DNA of 64,000 nt. Source: Ptiloglossa arizonensis (taxonomy: Eukaryota; Arthropoda; Insecta; Hymenoptera; Colletidae). Location: assembly GCF_051014685.1 (NCBI RefSeq), contig NW_027478877.1:248001-312000 (forward strand), in the 5' to 3' direction. The first letter of the stretch is position 1. Each line of letters begins with the position of its first letter. Below the pieces are notes generated by a model. The model was not told where the DNA came from, ran no database searches, and worked only from the letters and a program-made list of their open reading frames with translations. Position numbers and translations under genes: made by a program. Shown piece after piece: positions 37,450 to 51,099 of this stretch.

Positions 37450-40424
37450 CAACGGTATGAGTAGTTTTCCCCTAGGCCGTTCTAGTTATTCGTTTCGAGC
37501 ATCAGAACTAAGAAAATTTGGAGTTTCTCAAGCGTTTCTTACCTCAAAACTGCCATATCTCGCGAACGGATTGACCAATCCGCAAAGTTTCTGTTGCATC
37601 TGAAAGTAGAAACTCGCCCCATTACAAAGGTATGAGTAGTTTTCCCCTAGGCCGTTCTAGTTATTCGTTTCGAGCATCAGAACTGCGAAAATTTGGAGTT
37701 TCTCAAGCGTTTCTTACCTCAAAACTGCCATATCTCGCGAACGGATTGACCAATCCGCAAAGTTTCTGTTGCATCTGAAAGTAGAAACACGCCCCATTAC
37801 AACGGTATGAGTAGTTTTCCCCTAGGCCTTTCTAGTTATTCGTTTCGAGCATCAGAACGGCGAAAATTGGGAGTTTCTCAAGCGTTTCTTACCTCAAAAC
37901 TGCCATATCTCGCGAACGGATTGACCAATCCGCAAAGTTTCTGTTGCATCTGAAAGTAGAAACTCGCCCCATTACAACGGTATGAGTAGTTTTCCCCTAG
38001 GCCGTTCTAGTTATTCGTTTCGAGCATCAGAACTGCGAAAATTTGGAGTTTCTCAAGCGTTTCTTACCTCAAAACTGCCATATCTCGCGAACGGATTGAC
38101 CAATCCGCAAAGTTTCTGTTGCATCTGAAAGTAGAAACTCGCCCCATTAAAACGGTATGAGTAGTTTTCCCCTAGGCCGTTCCAGTTATTCGTTTCGAGC
38201 ATCAGAACTGCGAAAATTGGGAGTTTCTCAAGCGTTTCTTACCTCAAAACTGCCATATCTCGCGAACGGATTGACCAATCCGCAAAGTTTCTGTTGCATC
38301 TGAAAGTAGAAACTCGCCCCATTACAACGGTATGAGTAGTTTTCCCCTAGGCCGTTCTAGTTATTCGTTTCGAGCATCAGAACTAAGAAAATTTGGAGTT
38401 TCTCAAGCGTTTCTTACCTCAAAACTGCCATATCTCGCGAACGGATTGACCAATCCGCAAAGTTTCTGTTGCATCTGAAAGTAGAAACTCGCCCCATTAC
38501 AAAGGTATGAGTAGTTTTCCCCTAGGCCGTTCTAGTTATTCGTTTCGAGCATCAGAACTGCGAAAATTTGGAGTTTCTCAAGCGTTTCTTACCTCAAAAC
38601 TGCCATATCTCGCGAACGGATTGACCAATCCGCAAAGTTTCTGTTGCATCTGAAAGTAGAAACACGCCCCATTACAACGGTATGAGTAGTTTTCCCCTAG
38701 GCCTTTCTAGTTATTCGTTTCGAGCATCAGAACGGCGAAAATTGGGAGTTTCTCAAGCGTTTCTTACCTCAAAACTGCCATATCTCGCGAACGGATTGAC
38801 CAATCCGCAAAGTTTCTGTTGCATCTGAAAGTAGAAACTCGCCCCATTACAACGGTATGAGTAGTTTTCCCCTAGGCCGTTCTAGTTATTCGTTTCGAGC
38901 ATCAGAACTGCGAAAATTTGGAGTTTCTCAAGCGTTTCTTACCTCAAAACTGCCATATCTCGCGAACGGATTGACCAATCCGCAAAGTTTCTGTTGCATC
39001 TGAAAGTAGAAACTCGCCCCATTAAAACGGTATGAGTAGTTTTCCCCTAGGCCGTTCCAGTTATTCGTTTCGAGCATCAGAACTGCGAAAATTGGGAGTT
39101 TCTCAAGCGTTTCTTACCTCAAAACTGCCATATCTCGCGAACGGATTGACCAATCCGCAAAGTTTCTGTTGCATCTGAAAGTAGAAACTCGCCCCATTAC
39201 AACGGTATGAGTAGTTTTCCCCTAGGCCGTTCTAGTTATTCGTTTCGAGCATCAGAACTAAGAAAATTTGGAGTTTCTCAAGCGTTTCTTACCTCAAAAC
39301 TGCCATATCTCGCGAACGGATTGACCAATCCGCAAAGTTTCTGTTGCATCTGAAAGTAGAAACTCGCCCCATTACAAAGGTATGAGTAGTTTTCCCCTAG
39401 GCCGTTCTAGTTATTCGTTTCGAGCATCAGAACTGCGAAAATTGGGAGTTTCTCAAGCGTTTCTTACCTCAAAACTGCCATATCTCGCGAACGGACTGAC
39501 CAATCCGCAAAGTTTCTGTTGCATCTGAAAGTAGAAACTCGCCCCATTACAACGGTATGAGTAGTTTTCCCCTAGGCCGTTCTAGTTATTCGTTTCGAGC
39601 ATCAGAACTAAGAAAATTTGGAGTTTCTCAAGCGTTTCTTACCTCAAAACTGCCATATCTCGCGAACGGATTGACCAATCCGCAAAGTTTCTGTTGCATC
39701 TGAAAGTAGAAACTCGCCCCATTACAAAGGTATGAGTAGTTTTCCCCTAGGCCGTTCTAGTTATTCGTTTCGAGCATCAGAACTGCGAAAATTTGGAGTT
39801 TCTCAAGCGTTTCTTACCTCAAAACTGCTATATCTCGCGAACGGATTGACCAATCCGCAAAGTTTCTGTTGCATCTGAAAGTAGAAACACGCCCCATTAC
39901 AACGGTATGAGTAGTTTTCCCCTAGGCCTTTCTAGTTATTCGTTTCGAGCATCAGAACGGCGAAAATTGGGAGTTTCTCAAGCGTTTCTTACCTCAAAAC
40001 TGCCATATCTCGCGAACGGATTGACCAATCCGCAAAGTTTCTGTTGCATCTGAAAGTAGAAACTCGCCCCATTACAACGGTATGAGTAGTTTTCCCCTAG
40101 GCCGTTCTAGTTATTCGTTTCGAGCATCAGAACTGCGAAAATTTGGAGTTTCTCAAGCGTTTCTTACCTCAAAACTGCCATATCTCGCGAACGGATTGAC
40201 CAATCCGCAAAGTTTCTGTTGCATCTGAAAGTAGAAACTCGCCCCATTAAAACGGTATGAGTAGTTTTCCCCTAGGCCGTTCCAGTTATTCGTTTCGAGC
40301 ATCAGAACTGCGAAAATTGGGAGTTTCTCAAGCGTTTCTTACCTCAAAACTGCCATATCTCGCGAACGGATTGACCAATCCGCAAAGTTTCTGTTGCATC
40401 TGAAAGTAGAAACTCGCCCCATTA
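37450..40424. repeat. 5-monomer HOR (875 bp), three units
   Basis: Units are 37450-38324, 38325-39199 and 39550-40424. The order is aagaaaattt; caaagg with aaacacg; gcctttctag with aacggcg; gcgaaaattt; attaaaacgg with gccgttccag. Between units 2 and 3 lie two extra monomers (39200-39549; the second has caaagg, attgggag and acggactg) that also precede unit 1 at 37100-37449. A seven-monomer version (two plus five) is therefore the likely parent. Confidence 0.9.
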
Positions 40425-43224
40425 CAACGGTATGAGTAGTTTTCCCCTGGGCCGTTCTTGTTATTCGTTTCGAGCATCAGAACTGTGAAAATTGGGAGTT
40501 TCTCAAGCGTTTCTTACCTCAAAACTGCCATATCTCGCGAACGGGTTGACCAATCCGCAAAGTTTCTGTTGCATCTGAAAGTAGAAACTCGCCCCATTAA
40601 AACGGTATGAGTAGTTTTCCCCTAGGCCGTTCTAGTTATTCGTTTCGAGCATCAGAACTGCGAAAATTGGGAGTTTCTCAAGCGTTTCTTACCTCAAAAC
40701 TGCCATATCTCGCGAACGGATTGACCAATCCGCAAAGTTTCTGTTGCATCTGAAAGTAGAAACTCGCCCCATTACAACGGTATGAGTAGTTTTCCCCTAG
40801 GCCGTTCTAGTTATTCGTTTCGAGCATCAGAACTGCGAAAATTTGGAGTTTCTCAAGCGTTTCTTACCTCAAAACTGCCATATCTCGCGAACGGATTGAC
40901 CAATCCGCAAAGTTTCTGTTGCATGTGAAAGTAGAAACTCGCCCCATTACAAAGGTATGAGTAGTTTTCCCCTAGGCCGTTCTAGTTATTCGTTTCGAGC
41001 ATCAGAACTGCGAAAATTTGGAGTTTCTCAAGCGTTTCTTACCTCAAAACTGCCATATCTCGCGAACGGATTGACCAATCCGCAAAGTTTCTGTTGCATC
41101 TGAAAGTAGAAACACGCCCCATTACAACGGTATGAGTAGTTTTCCCCTAGGCCTTTCTAGTTATTCGTTTCGAGCATCAGAACTGCGAAAATTGGGAGTT
41201 TCTCAAGCGTTTCTTACCTCAAAACTGCCATATCTCGCGAACGGATTGACCAATCCGCAAAGTTTCTGTTGCATCTGAAAGTAGAAACTCGCCCCATTAC
41301 AACGGTATGAGTAGTTTTCCCCTAGGCCGTTCTAGTTATTCGTTTCGAGCATCAGAACTGCGAAAATTTGGAGTTTCTCAAGCGTTTCTTACCTCAAAAC
41401 TGCCATATCTCGCGAACGGATTGACCAATCCGCAAAGTTTCTGTTGCATCTGAAAGTAGAAACTCGCCCCATTAAAACGGTATGAGTAGTTTTCCCCTAG
41501 GCCGTTCCAGTTATTCGTTTCGAGCATCAGAACTGCGAAAATTGGGAGTTTCTCAAGCGTTTCTTACCTCAAAACTGCCATATCTCGCGAACGGATTGAC
41601 CAATCCGCAAAGTTTCTGTTGCATCTGAAAGTAGAAACTCGCCCCATTACAACGGTGTGAGTAGTTTTCCCCTAGGCCGTTCTAGTTATTCGTTTCGAGC
41701 ATCAGAACTAAGAAAATTTGGAGTTTCTCAAGCGTTTCTTACCTCGAAACTGCCATATCTCGCGAACGGATTGACCAATCCGCAAAGTTTCTGTTGCATC
41801 TGAAAGTAGAAACTCGCCCCATTACAACGGTATGAGTAGTTTTCCCCTAGGCCGTTCTAGTTATTCGTTTCGAGCATGAGAACTGCGAAAATTTGGAGTT
41901 TCTCAAGCGTTTCTTACCTCAAAACTTCCATATCTCGCGAACGGATTGACCAATCCGCAAAGTTTCTGTTGCATCTGAAAGTAGAAACTCGCCCCATTAC
42001 AACGGTTTGAGTAGTTTTCCCCTAGGCCGTTCCAGTTATTCGTTTCGAGCATCAGAACTAAGAAAATTTGGAGTTTCTCAAGCGTTTCTTACCTCAAAAC
42101 TGCCATATCTCGTGAACGGATTGAGCAATCCGCAAAGTTTCTGTTGCATCTGAAACTAGAAACACGCCCCATTACAACGGTATGAGTAGTTTTCCCCTAG
42201 GCCGTTCTAGTTATTCGTTTCGAGCATCAGAACTAAGAAAATTGGGAGTTTCTCAAGCGTTTCTTACCTCAAAACTGCCATATCTCGCGAACGGATTGAC
42301 CAATCCGCAAAGTTTCTGTTGCATCTGAAAGTAGAAACTCGCCCCATTACAAAGGTATGAGTAGTTTTCCCCTAGGCCGTTCTAGTTATTCGTTTCGAGC
42401 ATCAGAACTGCGAAAATTTGGAGTTTCTCAAGCGTTTCTTACCTCAAAACTGCCATATCTCGCGAACGGATTGACCAATCCGCAAAGTTTCTGTTGCATC
42501 TGAAAGTAGAAACTCGCCCCATTACAACGGTATGAGTAGTTTTCCCCTAGGCCGTTCTAGTTATTCGTTTCGAGCATCAGAACTGCGAAAATTGGGAGTT
42601 TCTCAAGCGTTTCTTACCTCAAAACTGCCATATCTCGCGAACGGGTTGACCAATCCGCAAAGTTTCTGTTGCATCTGAAAGTAGAAACTCGCCCCATTAC
42701 AACGGTATGAGTAGTTTTCCCCTAGGCCGTTCTAGTTATTCGTTTCGAGCATCAGAACTAAGAAAATTTGGAGTTTCTCAAGCGTTTCTTACCTCAAAAC
42801 TGCCATATCTCGCGAACGGATTGACCAATCCGCAAAGTTTCTGTTGCATCTGAAAGTAGAAACTCGCCCCATTACAAAGGTATGAGTAGTTTTCCCCTAG
42901 GCCGTTCTAGTTATTCGTTTCGAGCATCAGAACTGCGAAAATTTGGAGTTTCTCAAGCGTTTCTTACCTCAAAACTGCCATATCTCGCGAACGGATTGAC
43001 CAATCCGCAAAGTTTCTGTTGCATCTGAAAGTAGAAACACGCCCCATTACAACGGTATGAGTAGTTTTCCCCTAGGCCGTTCTAGTTATTCGTTTCGAGC
43101 ATCAGAACTGCGAAAATTGGGAGTTTCTCAAGCGTTTCTTACCTCAAAACTGCCATTTCTCGCGAACGGATTGACCAATCCGCAAAGTTTCTGTTGCATC
43201 TGAAAGTAGAAACTCGCCCCATTA
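40425..43224. repeat. 16-monomer block (2.8 kb), copy A
   Basis: The block starts with a cctgggccgttcttg monomer with acgggttg and ends with a catttctcg monomer (43156). It contains gcatgtgaaag (40921), ggtgtgag (41651), acctcgaaac, catgagaac, ggtttgag and gagcaatcc in order. It recurs at 47250-50049, exactly 39 monomers (6825 bp) away. Its first ten positions match 35175-36924 at an offset of 30 monomers, with several differences in the first four. Confidence 0.92.
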
Positions 43225-45849
43225 CAACGGTATGAGTAGTTTTCCCCTAGGCCGTTCTAGTTATTCGTTTCGAGCATCAGAACTGCGAAAATTGGAAGTT
43301 TCTCAAGCGTTTCTTACCTCAAAACTGCCATATCTCGCGAACGGATTGACCAATCCGCAAAGTTTCTGTTGCATCTGAAAGTAGAAACTCGCCCCATTAC
43401 AACGGTATGAGTAGTTTTCCCCTAGGCCGTTCTAGTTATTCGTTTCGAGCATCAGAACTGCGAAAATTGGGAGTTTCTCAAGCGTTTCTTACCTCAAAAC
43501 TGCCATATCTCGCGAACGGATTGACCAATCCGCAAAGTTTCTGTTGCATCTGAAAGTAGAAACACGCCCCATTACAACGGTATGAGTAGTTTTCCCCTAG
43601 GCCGTTCTAGTTATTCGTTTCGAGCATCAGAACTGCGAAAATTGGGAGTTTCTCAAGCGTTTCTTACCTCAAAACTGCCATTTCTCGCGAACGGATTGAC
43701 CAATCCGCAAAGTTTCTGTTGCATCTGAAAGTAGAAACTCGCCCCATTACAACGGTATGAGTAGTTTTCCCCTAGGCCGTTCTAGTTATTCGTTTCGAGC
43801 ATCAGAACTGCGAAAATTGGGAGTTTCTCAAGCGTTTCTTACCTCAAAACTGCCATATCTCGCGAACGGATTGACCAATCCGCAAAGTTTCTGTTGCATC
43901 TGAAAGTAGAAACTCGACCTATTACAACGGTATGAGTAGTTTTCCCTTAGGCCGTTCTAGTTATTCGTTTCGAGCATCAGAACTACGAAGATTTGGAGTT
44001 TCTCAAGCGTTTCTTACTTCAAAACTGCCATATCTCGCGAACGGATTGACCAATCCGCAAAGTTTCTGTTGCATCTGAAAGTAGAAACTCGCCCCATTAC
44101 AACGGTATGAGTAGTTTTCCCCTAGGCCGTTCTAGTTATTCGTTTCGAGCATCAGAACTGCGAAAATTGGGAGTTTCTCAAGCGTTTCTTACCTCAAAAC
44201 TGCCATATCTCGCGAACGGATTGACCAATCCGCAAAGTTTCCGTTGCATCTGAAAGCAGAAACTCGCCCCATTACAACGGTATGAGTAGTTTTCCCCTAG
44301 GCCGTTCTAGTTATTCGTTTCGAGCATCAGAACTGCGAAAATTGGGAGTTTCTCAAGCGTTTCTTACCTCAAAACTGCCATATCTCGCGAACGGATTGAC
44401 CAATCCGCAAAGTTTCTGTTGCATCTGAAAGTAGAAACTCGACCCATTACAACGGTATGAGTAGTTTTCCCCTAGGCCGTTCTAGTTATTCGTTTCGAGC
44501 ATCAGAACTGCGAAAATTGGGAGTTTCTCAAGCGTTTCTTACCTCAAAACTGCCATATCTCGCGAACGGATTGACCAATCCGCAAAGTTTCTGTTGCATC
44601 TGAAAGTAGAAACTCGCCCCATTACAACGGTATGAGTAGTTTTCCCCTAGGCCGTTCTAGTTATTCGTTTCGAGCATCAGAACTGCGAAAATTGGGAGTT
44701 TCTCAAGCGTTTCTTACCTCAAAACTGCCATATCTCGCGAACGGATTGACCAATCCGCAAAGTTTCTGTTGCATCTGAAAGTAGAAACTCGACCCATTAC
44801 AACGGTATGAGTAGTTTTCCCCTAGGCCGTTCTAGTTATTCGTTTCGAGCATCAGAACTGCGAAAATTTGGAGTTTCTCAAGCGTTTCTTACCTCAAAAC
44901 TGCCATATCTCGCGAACGGATTGACCAATCCGCAAAGTTTCTGTTGCATCTGAAAGTAGAAACTCGCCCCATTACAACGGTATGAGTAGTTTTCCCCTAG
45001 GCCGTTCTAGTTATTCGTTTCGAGCATCAGAACTGCGAAAATTGGGAGTTTCTCAAGCGTTTCTTACCTCAAAACTGCCATATCTCGCGAACGGATTGAC
45101 CAATCCGCAAAGTTTCTGTTGCATCTGAAAGCAGAAACTCGCCCCATTACAACGGTATGAGTAGTTTTCCCCTAGGCCGTTCTAGTTATTCGTTTCGAGC
45201 ATCAGAACTGCGAAAATTGGGAGTTTCTCAAGCGTTTCTTACCTCAAAACTGCCATATCTCGCGAACGGATTGACCAATCCGCAAAGTTTCTGTTGCATC
45301 TGAAAGTAGAAACACGCCCCATTACAACGGTATGAGTAGTTTTCCCCTATGCCGTTCTAGTTATTCGTTTCGAGCATCAGAACTGCGAAAATTGGGAGTT
45401 TCTCAAGCGTTTCTTACCTCAAAACTGCCATTTCTCGCGAACGGATTGACCAATCCGCAAAGTTTCTGTTGCATCTGAAAGTAGAAACTCGCCCCATTAC
45501 AACGGTATGAGTAGTTTTCCCCTAGGCCGTTCTAGTTATTCGTTTCGAGCATCAGAACTGCGAAAATTGGGAGTTTCTCAAGCGTTTCTTACCTCAAAAC
45601 TGCCATATCTCGCGAACGGATTGACCAATCCGCAAAGTTTCTGTTGCATCTGAAAGTAGAAACTCGCCCCATTACAACGGTATGAGTAGTTTTCCCCTAG
45701 GCCGTTCTAGTTATTCGTTTCGAGCATCAGAACTGCGAAAATTGGGAGTTTCTCAAGCGTTTCTTACCTCAAAACTGCCATATCTCGCGAACGGATTGAC
45801 CAATCCGCAAAGTTTCTGTTGCATCTGAAAGTAGAAACTCGACCCATTA
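43225..45849. repeat. Satellite region 4a, uniform gcgaaaattggg type
   Basis: Fifteen monomers, mostly of the attgggag type with low diversity, and no gene. Markers are catttctcg (43681, 45431), gacctattac with cccttagg, acgaagattt and acttcaaa (43916-44013), ttccgttgc with gaaagcag (44240), actcgaccc, and cctatgccg (45346). Monomers 253-262 (44100-45849) recur 40 monomers later at 51100-52849. Confidence 0.88.
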
Positions 45850-48800
45850 CAACGGTATGAGTAGTTTTCCCCTAGGCCGTTCTAGTTATTCGTTTCGAGC
45901 ATCAGAACTGCGAAAATTTGGAGTTTCTCAAGCGTTTCTTACCTCGAAACTGCCATATCTCGCGAACGGATTGACCAATCCGCAAAGTTTCTGTTGCATC
46001 TGAAAGTAGAAACTCGCCCCATTACAACGGTATGAGTAGTTTTCCCCTAGGCCGTTCTAGTTATTCGTTTCGAGCATGAGAACTGCGAAAATTTGGAGTT
46101 TCTCAAGCGTTTCTTACCTCAAAACTTCCATATCTCGCGAACGGATTGACCAATCCGCAAAGTTTCTGTTGCATCTGAAAGTAGAAACTCGCCCCATTAC
46201 AACGGTTTGAGTAGTTTTCCCCTAGGCCGTTCCAGTTATTCGTTTCGAGCATCAGAACTAAGAAAATTTGGAGTTTCTCAAGCGTTTCTTACCTCAAAAC
46301 TGCCATATCTCGTGAACGGATTGAGCAATCCGCAAAGTTTCTGTTGCATCTGAAACTAGAAACACGCCCCATTACAACGGTATGAGTAGTTTTCCCCTAG
46401 GCCGTTCTAGTTATTCGTTTCGAGCATCAGAACTAAGAAAATTGGGAGTTTCTCAAGCGTTTCTTACCTCAAAACTGCCATATCTCGCGAACGGATTGAC
46501 CAATCCGCAAAGTTTCTGTTGCATCTGAAAGTAGAAACTCGCCCCATTACAAAGGTATGAGTAGTTTTCCCCTAGGCCGTTCTAGTTATTCGTTTCGAGC
46601 ATCAGAACGGCGAAAATTGGGAGTTTCTCAAGCGTTTCTTACCTCAAAACTGCCATATCTCGCGAACGGATTGACCAATCCGCAAAGTTTCTGTTGCATC
46701 TGAAAGTAGAAACTCGCCCCATTACAACGGTATGAGTAGTTTTCCCCTAGGCCGTTCTAGTTATTCGTTTCGAGCATCAGAACTGCGAAAATTTGGAGTT
46801 TCTCAAGCGTTTCTTACCTCAAAACTGCCATATCTCGCGAACGGATTGACCAATCCGCAAAGTTTCTGTTGCATCTGAAAGTAGAAACTCGCCCCATTAA
46901 AACGGTATGAGTAGTTTTCCCCTAGGCCGTTCCAGTTATTCGTTTCGAGCATCAGAACTGCGAAAATTGGGAGTTTCTCAAGCGTTTCTTACCTCAAAAC
47001 TGCCATATCTCGCGAACGGATTGACCAATCCGCAAAGTTTCTGTTGCATCTGAAAGTAGAAACACGCCCCATTACAACGGTATGAGTAGTTTTCCCCTAG
47101 GCCTTTCTAGTTATTCGTTTCGAGCATCAGAACTGCGAAAATTGGGAGTTTCTCAAGCGTTTCTTACCTCAAAACTGCCATATCTCGCGAACGGATTGAC
47201 CAATCCGCAAAGTTTCTGTTGCATCTGAAAGTAGAAACTCGCCCCATTACAACGGTATGAGTAGTTTTCCCCTGGGCCGTTCTTGTTATTCGTTTCGAGC
47301 ATCAGAACTGTGAAAATTGGGAGTTTCTCAAGCGTTTCTTACCTCAAAACTGCCATATCTCGCGAACGGGTTGACCAATCCGCAAAGTTTCTGTTGCATC
47401 TGAAAGTAGAAACTCGCCCCATTAAAACGGTATGAGTAGTTTTCCCCTAGGCCGTTCTAGTTATTCGTTTCGAGCATCAGAACTGCGAAAATTGGGAGTT
47501 TCTCAAGCGTTTCTTACCTCAAAACTGCCATATCTCGCGAACGGATTGACCAATCCGCAAAGTTTCTGTTGCATCTGAAAGTAGAAACTCGCCCCATTAC
47601 AACGGTATGAGTAGTTTTCCCCTAGGCCGTTCTAGTTATTCGTTTCGAGCATCAGAACTGCGAAAATTTGGAGTTTCTCAAGCGTTTCTTACCTCAAAAC
47701 TGCCATATCTCGCGAACGGATTGACCAATCCGCAAAGTTTCTGTTGCATGTGAAAGTAGAAACTCGCCCCATTACAAAGGTATGAGTAGTTTTCCCCTAG
47801 GCCGTTCTAGTTATTCGTTTCGAGCATCAGAACTGCGAAAATTTGGAGTTTCTCAAGCGTTTCTTACCTCAAAACTGCCATATCTCGCGAACGGATTGAC
47901 CAATCCGCAAAGTTTCTGTTGCATCTGAAAGTAGAAACACGCCCCATTACAACGGTATGAGTAGTTTTCCCCTAGGCCTTTCTAGTTATTCGTTTCGAGC
48001 ATCAGAACTGCGAAAATTGGGAGTTTCTCAAGCGTTTCTTACCTCAAAACTGCCATATCTCGCGAACGGATTGACCAATCCGCAAAGTTTCTGTTGCATC
48101 TGAAAGTAGAAACTCGCCCCATTACAACGGTATGAGTAGTTTTCCCCTAGGCCGTTCTAGTTATTCGTTTCGAGCATCAGAACTGCGAAAATTTGGAGTT
48201 TCTCAAGCGTTTCTTACCTCAAAACTGCCATATCTCGCGAACGGATTGACCAATCCGCAAAGTTTCTGTTGCATCTGAAAGTAGAAACTCGCCCCATTAA
48301 AACGGTATGAGTAGTTTTCCCCTAGGCCGTTCCAGTTATTCGTTTCGAGCATCAGAACTGCGAAAATTGGGAGTTTCTCAAGCGTTTCTTACCTCAAAAC
48401 TGCCATATCTCGCGAACGGATTGACCAATCCGCAAAGTTTCTGTTGCATCTGAAAGTAGAAACTCGCCCCATTACAACGGTGTGAGTAGTTTTCCCCTAG
48501 GCCGTTCTAGTTATTCGTTTCGAGCATCAGAACTAAGAAAATTTGGAGTTTCTCAAGCGTTTCTTACCTCGAAACTGCCATATCTCGCGAACGGATTGAC
48601 CAATCCGCAAAGTTTCTGTTGCATCTGAAAGTAGAAACTCGCCCCATTACAACGGTATGAGTAGTTTTCCCCTAGGCCGTTCTAGTTATTCGTTTCGAGC
48701 ATGAGAACTGCGAAAATTTGGAGTTTCTCAAGCGTTTCTTACCTCAAAACTTCCATATCTCGCGAACGGATTGACCAATCCGCAAAGTTTCTGTTGCATC

Positions 48801-51099
48801 TGAAAGTAGAAACTCGCCCCATTACAACGGTTTGAGTAGTTTTCCCCTAGGCCGTTCCAGTTATTCGTTTCGAGCATCAGAACTAAGAAAATTTGGAGTT
48901 TCTCAAGCGTTTCTTACCTCAAAACTGCCATATCTCGTGAACGGATTGAGCAATCCGCAAAGTTTCTGTTGCATCTGAAACTAGAAACACGCCCCATTAC
49001 AACGGTATGAGTAGTTTTCCCCTAGGCCGTTCTAGTTATTCGTTTCGAGCATCAGAACTAAGAAAATTGGGAGTTTCTCAAGCGTTTCTTACCTCAAAAC
49101 TGCCATATCTCGCGAACGGATTGACCAATCCGCAAAGTTTCTGTTGCATCTGAAAGTAGAAACTCGCCCCATTACAAAGGTATGAGTAGTTTTCCCCTAG
49201 GCCGTTCTAGTTATTCGTTTCGAGCATCAGAACTGCGAAAATTTGGAGTTTCTCAAGCGTTTCTTACCTCAAAACTGCCATATCTCGCGAACGGATTGAC
49301 CAATCCGCAAAGTTTCTGTTGCATCTGAAAGTAGAAACTCGCCCCATTACAACGGTATGAGTAGTTTTCCCCTAGGCCGTTCTAGTTATTCGTTTCGAGC
49401 ATCAGAACTGCGAAAATTGGGAGTTTCTCAAGCGTTTCTTACCTCAAAACTGCCATATCTCGCGAACGGGTTGACCAATCCGCAAAGTTTCTGTTGCATC
49501 TGAAAGTAGAAACTCGCCCCATTACAACGGTATGAGTAGTTTTCCCCTAGGCCGTTCTAGTTATTCGTTTCGAGCATCAGAACTAAGAAAATTTGGAGTT
49601 TCTCAAGCGTTTCTTACCTCAAAACTGCCATATCTCGCGAACGGATTGACCAATCCGCAAAGTTTCTGTTGCATCTGAAAGTAGAAACTCGCCCCATTAC
49701 AAAGGTATGAGTAGTTTTCCCCTAGGCCGTTCTAGTTATTCGTTTCGAGCATCAGAACTGCGAAAATTTGGAGTTTCTCAAGCGTTTCTTACCTCAAAAC
49801 TGCCATATCTCGCGAACGGATTGACCAATCCGCAAAGTTTCTGTTGCATCTGAAAGTAGAAACACGCCCCATTACAACGGTATGAGTAGTTTTCCCCTAG
49901 GCCGTTCTAGTTATTCGTTTCGAGCATCAGAACTGCGAAAATTGGGAGTTTCTCAAGCGTTTCTTACCTCAAAACTGCCATTTCTCGCGAACGGATTGAC
50001 CAATCCGCAAAGTTTCTGTTGCATCTGAAAGTAGAAACTCGCCCCATTACAACGGTATGAGTAGTTTTCCCCTAGGCCGTTCTAGTTATTCGTTTCGAGC
50101 ATCAGAACTGCGAAAATTTGGAGTTTCTCAAGCGTTTCTTACCTCAAAACTGCCATATCTCGCGAACGGATTGACCAATCCGCAAAGTTTCTGTTGCATC
50201 TGAAAGTAGAAACTCGCCCCATTAAAACGGTATGAGTAGTTTTCCCCTAGGCCGTTCCAGTTATTCGTTTCGAGCATCAGAACTGCGAAAATTGGGAGTT
50301 TCTCAAGCGTTTCTTACCTCAAAACTGCCATATCTCGCGAACGGATTGACCAATCCGCAAAGTTTCTGTTGCATCTGAAAGTAGAAACACGCCCCATTAC
50401 AACGGTATGAGTAGTTTTCCCCTAGGCCTTTCTAGTTATTCGTTTCGAGCATCAGAACTGCGAAAATTGGGAGTTTCTCAAGCGTTTCTTACCTCAAAAC
50501 TGCCATATCTCGCGAACGGATTGACCAATCCGCAAAGTTTCTGTTGCATCTGAAAGTAGAAACTCGCCCCATTACAACGGTATGAGTAGTTTTCCCCTGG
50601 GCCGTTCTTGTTATTCGTTTCGAGCATCAGAACTGTGAAAATTGGGAGTTTCTCAAGCGTTTCTTACCTCAAAACTGCCATATCTCGCGAACGGGTTGAC
50701 CAATCCGCAAAGTTTCTGTTGCATCTGAAAGTAGAAACTCGCCCCATTAAAACGGTATGAGTAGTTTTCCCCTAGGCCGTTCTAGTTATTCGTTTCGAGC
50801 ATCAGAACTGCGAAAATTGGGAGTTTCTCAAGCGTTTCTTACCTCAAAACTGCCATATCTCGGGAACGGATTGACCAATCCGCAAAGTTTCTATTGCATC
50901 TGAAAGTAGAAACTCGCCCCATTACAACGGTATGAGTAGTTTTCCCCTAGGCCGTTCTAGTTATTCGTTTCGAGCATCAGAACTGCGAAAATTTGGAGTT
51001 TCTCAAGCGTTTCTTACCTCAAAACTGCCATATCTCGCGAACGGATTGACCAATCCGCAAAGTTTCTGTTGCATGTGAAAGTAGAAACTCGCCCCATTA
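45850..51099. repeat. 30-monomer island (5.25 kb) of region-3 satellite inside region 4
   Basis: Region-4 material gives way to region-3 markers within the monomer at 45850, which lacks the aagaaaattt and ggtgtgag of its homologue at 41650 but has acctcgaaac. It returns within the monomer at 51100, whose left part has caaagg and whose right part has ttccgttgc and gaaagcag. The island contains a partial block (45850-46549), a linker (46725-47249), copy B of the 16-monomer block (47250-50049), and a 19-monomer-offset repeat of 46725-47774 at 50050-51099. Confidence 0.85.
47250..50049. repeat. 16-monomer block (2.8 kb), copy B
   Basis: It matches 40425-43224 marker for marker at an offset of 6825 bp. 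Checked pairs are acgggttg 42641/49466, catttctcg 43156/49981, ggtgtgag 41651/48476 and cctggg 40446/47271. I noticed no mismatch between the two copies, though I did not align every base, so this is one of the youngest duplications in the window. Confidence 0.9.
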
